A DNA stretch of 64,000 nt from Monosporascus cannonballus (lineage: Eukaryota > Ascomycota > Sordariomycetes > Xylariales): NCBI GenBank assembly GCA_004154925.1, contig QJNS01000009.1:62001-126000 (forward strand), in the 5' to 3' direction. The notes below the pieces were generated by a model, which saw nothing but the letters and a program-made list of their open reading frames with translations, made no database searches and was not told the DNA's origin. This document shows positions 12,401 through 22,953 of this stretch, piece by piece (the stretch's first letter is position 1; every line of letters begins with the position of its first letter). A program made the translations under genes and the position numbers.

Positions 12401-13079
12401 CAGTTAAAAAGCTATTTGTTATTAAATTAACTTATAATATTAGTTATTATAAAAGTATTAACATTATTCCAATTAAGGCCAATTGTGAATTTACGCTAAA
12501 GGTATATGGGGATTCCTATAAAAAAGGCCTAATTCACGTTAACATAATGCTTATATTAAACTGATTAAAATATTTATATTAAAAAATAAAACCAGAATTA
12601 AAATTTAGGCGAAATTCAATAAGCAAGTATTATAACAAAATATAGTTAAAAGAATTCATTTTCGAAAAAAAAGAAATAATTTACCTTGTTATAAAAACTA
12701 TTTAAACTAAAAAGCATAGCAAAAAACTTAATTTTAAATATATCGGATTATATAAAATTACTAAAAAGATTTCGGAAAACAATTACAAATTGGAACTTTT
12801 ACCAAAAATCAAATTTTATCTAATATTTCATATTTCTTTATTTAAGTTAACAGCAGAAATTATAAAGGTACATATAGCATAAAATAATGTAAAGATAAAA
12901 AATAAACAAATATATAAAGTAAAAAAATATTAGATATGCGAAAACAACATAGATTCGCCTACTATCTAATTAAATAAAAACAGTATTCGGATTTTGAAAA
13001 TATTGGAGAATTAATCCAAAATCTTAAATAGTAACGCCTATTAAGAGATTTTTATTAAAAACGGCAGATACGCTTTAAT

Positions 13080-13600
13080 TCATAATCAACTAATTAATAA
13101 CCAGGATATCCAGCTAATCGGCCGCAATTTGTGCTAACGTAATAGTTATAACGGCAGTTTTAAATTATTTTTATTCTTTTTTAAGACGTTCAAATTTCTT
13201 TATAATTTCCGTACTTTTAATATTACGACGAAATATTTCGATATTATAACCATAAAATAATCGTTTTTGTTTTTGCAAACGGTTTAATTTATTAGCAGCA
13301 ATCCGTAACATTTTACGAACTTATTTTTTCTTACGTTTTAAACGATTTCTTTCGTTTAAAAATTTTTAATACTTAATTTTAAAAAGACCGAAAATATCAC
13401 AAAGGCCGTTATAATAAATACATTGCGCTTATTTGAAAAACCTCCAAACGACCTTATATTCCGTGCCCTTTTTCTTATAATAAAAAGAAAAGGGCATTTT
13501 AAAACTAAAACGTTTAATACGTTCTGAATAAATTAATACGTTAATACGCTTACGAAAACGAGATTGTTCAATACGATTTAACATAATAATAACAAAAGCC
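13080..13600 (-). pseudogene. Opposite-strand ORF remnant of copy B
   Basis: The minus strand encodes a charged region (KLNRLQKQKRLFYGYNIEIF and nearby KKFERLKK) matching the layout of the plus-strand ORF at the 3' end of copy A. It lies between the chromodomain and the 3' LTR and points against pol. Stops are present. Function unknown. Confidence 0.5.
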
Positions 13601-13694
13601 AAAAAGTGATAATAAAAAAAGGAAATTACTTACCGACCTTAACAAATAGAAAAATTGATTTTTAAGAATAACGATCTTAAAAAAGAAAAAATCG

Positions 13695-14092
13695 TGTTAT
13701 GATCAAATAGTCTTAGCTTTCTTACAAACGGTTGAGGTTACGAGAAAATTAAATCCGACCCAAGTTAAGATATTACGTAACTAGCTTAAAGGTTTTAAGG
13801 TCCTAAGTGCTTTAAGCTTTTTAAGCCAACAGGAAAATTTAAAAAGATTAAAAGGCTTAAAGATTTAAGCCGTTTGAATATCTTAAATCAAAATAAAAAT
13901 ATATACGCTTATTATTTCTATAGTTTAAATAGTACTAGCTTGTAATACTTATTAATATTTATATTTTCGTTATACTTTTGATATTACGAAACGTAATTAG
14001 TTATGTTATTGCTTAAATTCTTACGATATTCCTGCTGATATAAACACGTACGACATATGTTTAATAATTGGTTAATTAGCCTAGCCGTCACA
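13695..14092 (+). repeat. 3' LTR of copy B
   Basis: The LTR begins TGTTATGATC and ends in CCGTCACA, giving TGT...ACA ends and 398 bp, close to the 406-410 bp of the A and E LTRs. Its last 150 bp match the RIP-altered R/U5 side of the other copies in inverted orientation (GATATTCCTGCTGATA, CGTACGACATATG). The first part is not obviously similar to their U3 regions. Directly after it the sequence switches to gag-side sequence of copy E. Confidence 0.7.
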
Positions 14093-15045
14093 AATAATAT
14101 ATTCTCTTATAGCAAACTTAAACCAAATAACCGTATTTTCGATAAATCGTTTAACCGCAAATTCGATTCGTACAATAAGTGTAATAAGTCGAATAAGAAA
14201 GTACCTAAAGTATGTTCGACATTTAGTTAAAAACAGTTATAACTTGGTCGAGATTCCGTCAAAGAGTTCCAGTTTAAGGGTTTTAAAAACCTTTCTTAGC
14301 TTCTTAGTAAAATTCAGCTAAATAATTTAGTTTGCTCAAAAGAATTTCTCGATTTCGGAGACTTTTTCTTTTCTTAAGCTTTTTATAAGCAGCTTGAAAA
14401 AACGTCGTAAAATCATTTTTGTCCTTTTTAAGCTAGATAATATATTTATTTATAATATTTAGACGTCGAAAAACTTCTTTTCGAAAAAGTCGAAATTGTT
14501 TTTTTTCTTTCGGATTTTATTTTAATATTTAGGTTATTAAGAACTTAGTAAGTTATTCGAAGTGTTTATTAATAAACATAATATCGGCGATATAACTCAA
14601 AATCTAACGATATTATCAAATAAGAATTCGCAATTTATAACGTTTAGGTAATTTAATTAATTATTAAACTTATATCGTACAAGTTTATATTAATAAGAAT
14701 ATCGTAAAAATCTGAATAATAAATATAATAAGTTATTATATTTCGTAATACTAAAAACGTTTCAAGTAACTATATGTTAAATCTTAATAAATATTGAAAA
14801 CTAAAGTTATTTAAATTATAGGAAATAACGAACGTATATATTTTTGTAAAAATCCTTCTTAGTCTCTGGCACTCCTTAAAACTCTCACTCTAGTGATTTC
14901 TCTGGCTCTCTTTATCCCCTTGGATCCCTTATAGTAACCTTCTCCTAGATCCGTGGATCCATTCGGATCCTTATCACGTGATCAGGTGGGGGTGGCCTCA
15001 AGTGTTCTGACCATCCCTCTTGGCGGACCCGGTTGGTTCTTAACA
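14093..15045 (-). mobile_element. Chromovirus fragment E: gag start plus 5' LTR
   Basis: Bases 14093-14635 align with the gag/5' untranslated part of copy A (5370-5923). They share TTAAACCAAATAAC, CGTACAATAA and GTAATAAGTCGAATAAGAAA, and differ mostly by transitions. The LTR is 14636-15045 (410 bp), with TGTT...-type ends on the minus strand and a RIP-poor GC-rich U3 (14870-15045) containing several GGATCC sites. The rest of E was probably displaced by copy B, whose LTR abuts E inside gag. Confidence 0.7.
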
Positions 15046-15208
15046 CTTAAGGGCGCGGACTTCTACGCAGGAACACAATCCGGGCTGGGCATCGGCTTCG
15101 GCAAGTAGATAATACCGTACAAGATAGAGACAAATATGGAAAAGGTAGTGAGTTTAATAGCGACCCACCTAAACCCGGATAAAACTTAATATAAACCATG
15201 CACATCCA
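15046..15208. other. Start of gene-bearing core, no gene seen
   Basis: Composition returns to normal immediately outside the E LTR. No open frame of interest. Confidence 0.5.
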
Positions 15209-15216
15209 CAACTAAC

Positions 15217-15722
15217 TAGGGCGAGGGAATACCCACCCATGCACTTTTACCCACGGACCCGTAAGGTCCCGTAGGTAACGCGCAATTCCCATGGGTTACC
15301 CATAGGAGTTTTTTCAAATGCAAAAATATTTACGGATTACTTATGGGAGTTCTTGCGAATTCAAAAATACTTATGAGTTATCCGTAAGAATTTTAATTTA
15401 CCTATTAATACTTACGTTAATATATAATAACGATAACAATATTAATAAATTTATTAATTAATTTATTAATCATAAAGTATATTTTTACCGTTAATAAATT
15501 TTTAAATATATTTTAATTTATAAAAATTTTCATGGGTAATTCGTAAGTATTTTATTATTTGAAGAAATTCCTATGGATAACCCGTAGAAAAATTTTTTTT
15601 GTTTTTGTTTTTTTGCGTAGGTTCCCACGGGTTACCCATCAAAATGGTGGGTGACCCGTAAGTGACCCAAATTTAGCGTGGGTATTCGTGGGTGACCCAC
15701 GGGTACCTATTCCCTCGCCCTA
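15217..15722. mobile_element. hAT-type MITE with perfect 15 bp TIRs
   Basis: Both ends carry TAGGGCGAGGGAATA (15217-15231) and its exact reverse complement (15708-15722). The element is flanked by an identical 8 bp direct repeat CAACTAAC (15209-15216 and 15723-15730). An 8 bp target duplication and a TAGGG terminus are hallmarks of the hAT superfamily. The 506 bp body has no coding capacity: GC-rich subterminal arms repeat ACCCACGGGTACCC-like words on both strands and the core is AT-rich. A transposase supplied in trans would be needed. Confidence 0.88.
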
Positions 15723-15837
15723 CAACTAACATCACCACCATTAACAAAACGATCAACATATCTAGCCCTAAATCTCCGTCCCGGGTCAACGCCTGAAGCC
15801 TAAACGACGCAAGTAGGTTCAAGAACATAACCGACAC

Positions 15838-16500
15838 CATGACCAAGTCAACGCTTAAGGGCAACGAAAGCGAAAACCTTCCCGATAGCCAGCATGTCGA
15901 TCGGCGGCGTGCTGCAGGGGGGACCTCGTAATGCTCCCCCTCTCGGGGCGCCTGGCAACGTCGCCGGCGGCAGGAACATCGGCTCGAGGGCAAATAAGCT
16001 TAAGGCTAACATCGCGGCTAAGTGCAACACTAAGGCCGAGGTCGTACGTAACCAATACGAGGCGCAGCGGCCCGGACGCCAACAAGAAGTTCGCCAGGAT
16101 CGCGGATAACGGCACTATCGTAACCACGATAAACTCCGTACTCCCCAGGCTCGACCTGTCTAAGATCGTCATCGGTATAGGCAACCCGCGCGCGGGATAG
16201 GAAGCTGCAAAAAGGGAAGTGCTACGCCAACATCGTGGGTAAGGGCCGGGACTGGGTCATGAAGCCCGTTAACGAGGCAATCCTGAACAAGCCCCTGCAC
16301 ATGCGCAAGGTCGGCGACTTCGCGAGGTTCGGTTTCCCTAAGGCCAACATCGGGTCTCGAGTGAATAGGCGCGAATATGTACCTATAGATGGACGAACGC
16401 AAGCTGGCATTCAAGATGATCTGGTATCATCAATCGGGGTAAAACGGGAAACGCGGGGCTGCTTTGTAATGGGGGGCGAACGGCCTCTGTACTAGAGGTA
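15838..16500 (+). pseudogene. Unidentified GC-rich coding relic split over frames
   Basis: Several plus-strand open frames follow one another with shifts. They are 15894-16109 (GGVLQGGPRNAPPLGAPGNV, RANKLKANIAAKC), then about 16070-16200 (KKFARIADNGTIVTTINSVL, LSKIVIGIGNP), then 16205-16495 (GKGRDWVMKPVNEAILNKPL, VGDFARFGFPKANIGSRV). Read end to end they look like one former protein broken by at least two frameshifts. I do not recognise the family. There is no sign of RIP here although the MITE and copy E are adjacent. It could be a decayed mobile-element ORF or a decayed gene. Confidence 0.35.
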
Positions 16501-16740
16501 CTGGCGGGATAAGTAGGTAGGTTGTCAGAGCCTTGCTAGAAAGAGGACTGCGGTGCCGCACGTTCGCAAAGTCGTCCAGGTTGGGATATCAAAAACAACC
16601 GTCCCGAACCTGTCCCTAGCGGCGATGCCGACTAGGCGGGCCGTTCCCCTCCATGTTACCTGTCAGTTCAGCTACGCGGGCCTTTATGCGAGCTACGCGA
16701 GACTCAATAGCTACTGAATGTTAGTTGCTACAAAAGTAGG
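16501..16740. other. Intergenic, 3' side of the zinc-finger gene
   Basis: No gene recognised. This is the probable 3' untranslated region of the minus-strand gene that follows. Confidence 0.4.
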
Positions 16741-19110
16741 TCAGGTCATTGACAACTTACTCTCAAACTCTTCGACACTGGTATCGTTACCGTCCGTAGT
16801 TCTGCTGTATCCGCCACGGCTCTGCTCCTCGCTTTTTCGGGCAGCGCGTTCTGCTGCGTTTCTTCTGATCGCAGCCCAGCGGTCTTGCATCGGGACAGAT
16901 GGCGATGGCGCACCCTTTTCCTCGGGCTGGTTATCCTCTACTGGAGACTCAGGGGAAATATTTTTGCTGGCATGCCGAGCGATTGGTGGTGGGGCTGCCT
17001 TATCCTCGGAATCGGTCATACTATCATCGGGTACGAAAGCAGGCTGGTCAGTAAGTGGGCCTTGGTTAAAACGTGAGAATCCTTGATTAGTTTTTAGAGT
17101 ATCTGCGGTATCAACACGAGAAAGCCCTTTTTCGGGTGAAGGCGTAAAGGTCGGTTCGGGCTTTGTGGGTAATGCTTGAGTTTGCGCGGGCGTTACACCT
17201 TTAGCGTGCTCGGACTCGGCTGATGCTTTAGCAGCGGACTTCGAGGCGGCCCCTTCCACGACGGAAGGCTGTGTTGGATTCGTGGGCGTCTGCGGCTGAG
17301 GCTTCTCCTGGGCTAACATTGCATTCACATCAGCGGTAGCATTCTCCGGAAGCTTGGACTGGCGGTTCTTATTGCGGCCAAATAGTTTCATAAAACCTCC
17401 GCCCGGCGACTCCTTTTCTTCTTTGTGGAGCTTCTTCTGTTTCCTGCTCTCAGGACTCGCGCCGGGTTCCGGAGACAGCATGTTTTCCCGAGCCGCATCC
17501 ATACTCTCATGCTCGCCAATTTTTTCACCCTGTTCTTCGTCGAAGTATATAGTCTTGTCGTCGTGGTTATCGATATATTTTTCGTCGCCTTCATCGCTCA
17601 GCTCCTCGCCATCGTCTACCTCCTCGCCATCATCCGCCATCCTGTCATCGCCCGACTCTTCCCCATCATCAATCGTGGGGAGAGCAAAAAGCGCCAGGTC
17701 GACTTGGTGCTTCCCCACGTGCCGCTGGTAGTGATTGATTGAATCTAAAGACTCATTGCACAGTTGGCATTCGATCTTTCCGTCTAGGGGCTTCTTTCGC
17801 TCGCCTCTCGCGATAATAACGTTCAGATCGCTTCCGGTCGCGATATCTGGGTGTAGTTCCCGGAGATGTCGCCTCAGACCCCCTTCGGACGACCAGCTTC
17901 CTTCGCATGAGTCTGGGCATCTCCAGACCTTCCAGTGCCTTTGAAGCACGTGTCCAATCCACTCGTGGCGGCTGCCATATTCTGTATTTGCGGTAAGGCA
18001 GTCCTCGAATAGGCACGTGTAGGGGCGGAGGTCTGCCAGAACGTGTTTTCTAAGACGTCTATTAATGATTTATGTGCTAAGATTATCGTCTCGAAGTAGC
18101 TAAGTACTTACTTCCACTGAAGTCTATTTGCCACGGAAATCAGCATGAAGCAGAAAGGGCATTCGAAGGGCCCCTTGATGTACTGTTTAGGGAGAGGCGG
18201 AACTCGGAGCTTCTGAGAGTCGGGCGCCGTTGTCGCGTACGATGTGAGAGAAATGCCGGTGTCTGAGCGGTCGTCCTCGTCTAGTTCTCCAAACCCCGGG
18301 ACCGACTTGCCCGGATCCTTCATTCCCAGGGGAATCGATGAGGCAACGGTGCTCTTTGCACATGCCTCGGTGCGACCTTCGTCGAAGTCAATGCCCCGAG
18401 ACAATTTTGCGTGGTGCGACTTTCGATAGTTGAAGTACTGTCGCCTCCTGGATATTGCTTCACCAAGTCGTCTCACCAGGTCGTTTCCCGCATCCTTGTA
18501 CTTGGCCTGCACGTGCTGGATGTCGAAATGGTTGTAATACTTCGCGTTCGCGTATTCTGTAGATATGAAGCGGTCGTGAGGAGCTGGATTCCTGATAGAC
18601 ATGGAAAGCCGCAGCAGAGAGCTGATTATGTCGGCGATGTCTGCACACAGCTGATCCAGCTCTGAGTCGAACTCGAATTCCTCATCCTTAAGCATATCCT
18701 TCAACTCAGCGTCAAGCTCGCTGCTGTCCCCCATCTCTTCGTCCCATGGTGTCTTCTTTCCGCTTAATATTGCCTCAGCTAAATGATCAGAATCGTTCTT
18801 CGCGTTTCCATCATGAGAATATACCTTCATCGAGAGACTTAGCTAGATCATCGAGGAGTTTCCCCACTTGCTCCCTCAGACGGGACGAATCCCGAAGCCG
18901 GTAGTCTAGCGAGCTCCTCCCCGTGCGGTGAGCACCGATATTTCCAGACCACAACTTGAACCTCGAGAGTTCATCGTTGATAGCCGCAATGGTTCTTTCC
19001 TTCGACCCATCGAGCTCCGCTCTCGAGCAGCCCGAAGTGATGGTTTCGAAGCCTCCCAGACATTGTGCTACTTGGTCTGCAGTCGGGTTTGGCGCTGCTG
19101 CCGCTGCCAT
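16741..19110 (-). CDS. AcuF-type C2H2 zinc-finger protein
   Basis: Three exons (19110-18825, 18778-18112, 18049-16741) join in frame into 753 residues. The introns are 46 nt (GTATAT...TTAG) and 62 nt (GTAAGT...TTAG). The second joins the finger segment NRLQWK to KHVLADLRPYTC. The fungal AcuF-like C2H2 region spans about 301-432. Cys/His sets include C302-C305...H320, C330-C335...H351-H356, C362-C366...H379-H384 and C412-C415...H428-H432. A helical N-terminal part contains RLSMSIRNPAPHDRF, typical of the family. The C-terminal 300 residues are acidic, Ser/Pro-rich and probably disordered. The molecular role of this family is not established. The product is likely nuclear or regulatory by inference only. 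It starts 352 bp from the divergent DUF7580 gene. Confidence 0.85.
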
Positions 19111-19462
19111 ATGTGCTTGTTGAGCTGTTCTGTAAGCAATTTGCTATTGAAATATGGTACTGCGCTATTTCGCGATTGATTCTGTACAAAAATAGAGATG
19201 GGTATTCGCAAGTAGGGCTGCGCAGGTCCATGACCTGGTGGCCAGCTATGGGGCCAACCCCCGCACACCAGAGTATCCATATCGAATCACATCCTGTCTC
19301 GAGCCCCTGATGCATGAAAGCTGGCAGGAGGCGCAATACCCCTCACAAAGACCACTGAAAGTTTTACGTCCATGGCTGAGGCTATTCTTTTCCATGCTCA
19401 AGGCTTGTTCGTAGGTGTGAAGCACCCGCTCCCGCTCCCGATCTTCTAATATCGATCTCACC
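19111..19462. promoter_or_regulatory. Shared divergent promoter region
   Basis: This 352 bp region separates the start codons of two head-to-head genes (zinc-finger protein, minus; DUF7580 protein, plus). It must hold both 5' leaders and core promoters, so the pair may be co-regulated. No specific factor site was identified. Confidence 0.5.
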
Positions 19463-21420
19463 ATGTCCGGCCTCGAGGTTGTCGGACTAGTTCTCGGAAC
19501 CATTCCACTCATTATTTCCGCTATCGAGCATTATGAGCGCGTCATTGAGACTATACACATAATGCGGCGGCGTGCGAAGGTGATGCATTCCCTGGCTCGG
19601 TCTCTCAGTACCGAGCAGAGAATCCTCGAAAACACATGCGAAACACTTCTAGGGGGCATCGTGCCAGCAGATGACATCAAACCACTGCTGGCGGAGCCTT
19701 TCGGCACTCTTTGGCAGGACGACAAAATAAGGCTGGAGGTTGAACGACGACTCGACCATACTGCGACAGATTTCGAGGGCCTCGTGAAAGATATGATGGA
19801 GGCTTTGCAGGAACTAAGGATAAAACTGGATCTCGGATCGGGCACGAGGGTCAGTTTGTGTCGTCCCAAGAACGACAAGCGTAGCCCTTTTCTATGATCA
19901 CTCCAGCGAGGTTACTAAACCCCGGACAGGTCATAAAGGACGAAAGTACTGCTGGAAAGCGTGAGGTGCTCAAGTTCGCGGCCATTGCGTTGAAAATCTC
20001 ACAACATGAGGACGCAGTCAATAAAATAGCAGATACGAATCAGAAACTCGAGAGACTTCTGGCAGGGAATCTTCGCAACGAACCTATCCGGAAACAGTCT
20101 TCGAAAGGCCGGTTATTCAGCCTCCTGCAGGCTGTGGCGTGGAGCATATACAACGCTCTGAGACTGAGTCTATCTTGCAGTTGTGCGCAATTACACAGCG
20201 TCAACCTGGCGCTTCCGGCACCGCAGCTGACAAGCAAAACCCAGGACGAGGAAAGCGTGGTCAGGAAGCTGGATTTTCATTTGGCCTTTGTGAATAAACC
20301 ACAGGATTTTAAGGGCAAGGGGCACAGGAGCTGGGTCTGGGATGAGGTGCTTTTAAGGATGGCCGATTGGCCCACGAAGGTTGCCCCAGCGCAGTCCGCT
20401 CCGGCTGCTTGTCCAATGCTGGAGGCGAGGAAATCGAAAGTCTCCAAGCGAGTTAGATTCGGGGGAAATCTGCCTCTCTCGTCGAGCATGCAATCACCGT
20501 CCGAAACGGTCACATATACTACCACACAGCTCACCTACATCTTCCCAAAACTTGCTCTGCAGGTTGGCGACCAGGACAAAGGGCAACTGATCCGAACTGG
20601 AGTAAATTCTACAGAACCTCTTCAACTTGCGAACCTTTGCGATACATTTGCCAGGACACGGCAGAACCTACCCTCCACGGGCATCTATGGCTATGTCGTC
20701 GATAACTCACCCAAAAGTCCACGCAGATTCGGGGTCTATTACTTGAAATCTTCAGACGACAGCGATGCTTTCTTGACTGTGTCGCTTAAAGACCTCCTAG
20801 ACCGCAGGCTACGGCCTCCTCCACTGTCTAGAAGACACCGTATGGCGGCTATGATTGCCGCGAGTATTCTTAACTTACACAGCACACCTTGGATCCCCTT
20901 AGCCCTCACTTCCAAGGACTTATATTTTGTCCAGCGCCATGGGAAGATAGAGTACGACGAAGTCTTTGTGACGAGGGAATTTGCGGACGATATCTCGGTT
21001 GCATCAGATGCCTTCTGCGACGCTTTAAACAACTTCGACGGCAACCCGTCATTACACGCCTTGGGGGTCCTGTTGATGGAGGTTATGCTTTGGAAGTCGA
21101 TCCATGACTTCTGGGACGATGGCGAGGAACCCGAATGCGCCGACATCCCGTCCCATGTGCTGCTGAATGTACGGTCGGCCAATGGCTTCAAGCGTACCTC
21201 GAGCGTGCTGGAGCGCGTTGGGTTCTCCGGCGGCTTGGCGTACAGGGAGGCCGTCGAACATTGCATCAAGTGCGACCTGCAGTGCGACAACGAGTCCCTC
21301 GACGACGAGGAGTTCCGGGACGCCGTCTATCACCACGTGGTCGCGCCGTTGCATGACGCCGCCCAAATTACGACGGCGCCGATGACAGCGGGGAGAGGCC
21401 AGTTCGCCCGCACGGCTTGA
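19463..21420 (+). CDS. DUF7580 protein, HeLo-like N-terminus and kinase-like C-terminus
   Basis: Two exons (19463-19849, 19930-21420) with an 80 nt intron (GTCAGT...GGACAG, branch TTACTAAAC) give 625 residues. The N-terminus opens with a hydrophobic helix (MSGLEVVGLVLGTIPLIISA) and amphipathic helices, the layout of fungal HeLo-like/DUF7580 proteins. A second hydrophobic patch lies near 199. The C-terminal half (about 380-570) has a kinase-like skeleton: GIYGYVV, SLKDLL near 414, LHSTPWIPLALTSKDLYF (448-462) where kinases have the catalytic loop, and SLHALGVLLMEVMLWKSI (503-520), like the kinase F helix. No HRD or DFG motif is visible, so it should be catalytically dead. The pseudokinase and cell-death reading is inference. 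Confidence 0.83.
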
Positions 21421-21949
21421 TAGTAGGGTGTGGTTTGGGTTTCCCTGTGTCGTTTTCGGGCGTTTAGTTGTGTACTGCCATAATTGAGGAACTGAAGGGA
21501 AAGTTAAATAGCTGGCGAGAACATATAGCGAATGTCATTCTAATGTAGCCTTCTTCTATCACACTCTAGTTCTTTGAACGCTCATGGCAAATGCGAGCAA
21601 CTCTCTAGGAAAACCTTGTTGAAATGCCGCTTACGCCTTTACGACTTATGATTCCCGCAATCAGATACGCCGGCCTCCATTGTTGTATGACTCCGCATCT
21701 ATACGCCTAAGTGTTGTATTGCTGATCACTAGCTACCTGCTCTCAAGGCACGGGGCTATACCTCGTAGCCACCAGCAATATGAGGTGCATAACTCCTCCA
21801 GGGCCCGCGCCATTCTTCTACGAACGGACCGGGCAGGTTCTGGCCAAAATAGTTAAGCGGCCTTTATATCCAGCAGTCGGAATATGGAGATCGGATAGTA
21901 GTGATTGGCTAGTGACCTCTCTCGCTTACCTAATAGTGGATCACAGAGG
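21421..21949. other. Intergenic, no gene seen
   Basis: This is the 3' region of the DUF7580 gene. No supported coding sequence or RNA gene. Confidence 0.4.
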
Positions 21950-22332
21950 TGGGGTTTGCAATGGGTACCCAATGGGTACCCACGGACTACCCACGGTCGT
22001 AGGTAGCGTAGGTATTTTTTCGTACTTCTCTACAAACATATGTACGCAAATAATTAGTTCTCGATAACGTATTCATCGACGTACTAACCGGCGAATAATT
22101 TTATAATTTACATTTACCGTAAATATAAAACTTATATATTATAATATTTAATTATAATGATATGCGACCGTGTAAAAATATTTAACACGTTTAATAGGTA
22201 AAAATAAATGTTAGTTAATAAGTACTACCTACGGATTACCTAGGATTACCCATTCGTGGGTAGCATTTTCTTGACATGGGTGGCTCGTGGGTAGAAAATT
22301 TAGCGTGGGTGGGTGGGTAGTGCAAACCCTAT
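21950..22332. mobile_element. Second MITE-like element related to the hAT MITE
   Basis: About 380 bp are bounded by imperfect inverted ends (GGGTTTGCAATGGGTACCC at left, and GGGTGGGTAGTGCAAACCCT at right, whose reverse complement starts AGGGTTTGCA). Inside are an AT-rich core and the same kind of words as in the 15.2 kb MITE, including AATTTAGCGTGGGT next to the right end and ACCCACGG next to the left. No clear target-site duplication is visible, so it is probably an older relative. Confidence 0.55.
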
Positions 22333-22953
22333 TATGACTGCACCGGGCTCGGACACCGTCGCATTGAGCATAACCATTATTGGAAGATACTGCAACTTGG
22401 GATCGAAGTAAGTACAGGAGCCAATTCAAACCTCTAAAATTATGACGTCACCTCCATCGTGTACACAAGGATAGATTGACAATGCGTTGCAAGGATGCTC
22501 GTAGTGGCCAGCCGGTGTGCCGCGTCTCTTGGAGGCTGTAGCTCAGCTTACAGTCATTATATGCGAATATCGGGCAGATATTTATGTCTTTAATGCGCTG
22601 CTCAAAACAGGAATATGTACAGTCTGGGAAAAGTTGTGATGTCGGCATGGTTGGTCGCTCGCCACACCCACCACCAGCGCGACACCGTGAGTCATCTTAC
22701 TGCGAAATATTCGATGCTCCGAAGCGGAGGATGGTATCTAATTCGAACCGTCAAATAACCACGGTATGTCTTGGTTCTCATTTTCCATGCTTAACTGCGT
22801 GGGAATAAAGCGACTCATTATGCCTGTGCTTTTGTGGCATAAGCTATAGAACAGCTAAAGCTCGCGGACAACCTCAACTGGCTCATTGTGGCTTTCCTCT
22901 AACGTCTGCGACGAGCCTCCCCTTCCAGGCTCCTCTTATTCATCGGTAACCCA
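22333..22953. other. Intergenic, no gene seen
   Basis: Short open frames on both strands have no recognisable similarity or start context. Includes the 3' side of the 2EXR gene. Confidence 0.4.

Larger units (their letters stand above)
9430..14092 (+). mobile_element. RIP-degraded chromovirus, copy B
   Basis: This is a plus-strand relative of copy A. I recognise the reverse transcriptase box (10819-10830, Y-F-N-D), an RNase H end (about 11510-11620, with YIKEITNFNFVVIYKKG), the integrase (about 11960-12500, with HKPYGKLQLLP and VIVNQFTKGSY) and the chromodomain (from about 12913, KKILDMRKQ). The opposite-strand ORF remnant (about 13080-13600) and the 3' LTR (13695-14092) follow. A 5' LTR was not found. 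The element is heavily mutated, with stops throughout. Confidence 0.8.

Noticed and set aside
17354..17742. Plus-strand Ser-rich frames within the zinc-finger gene
   Set aside because: They are antisense reflections of its acidic low-complexity region.
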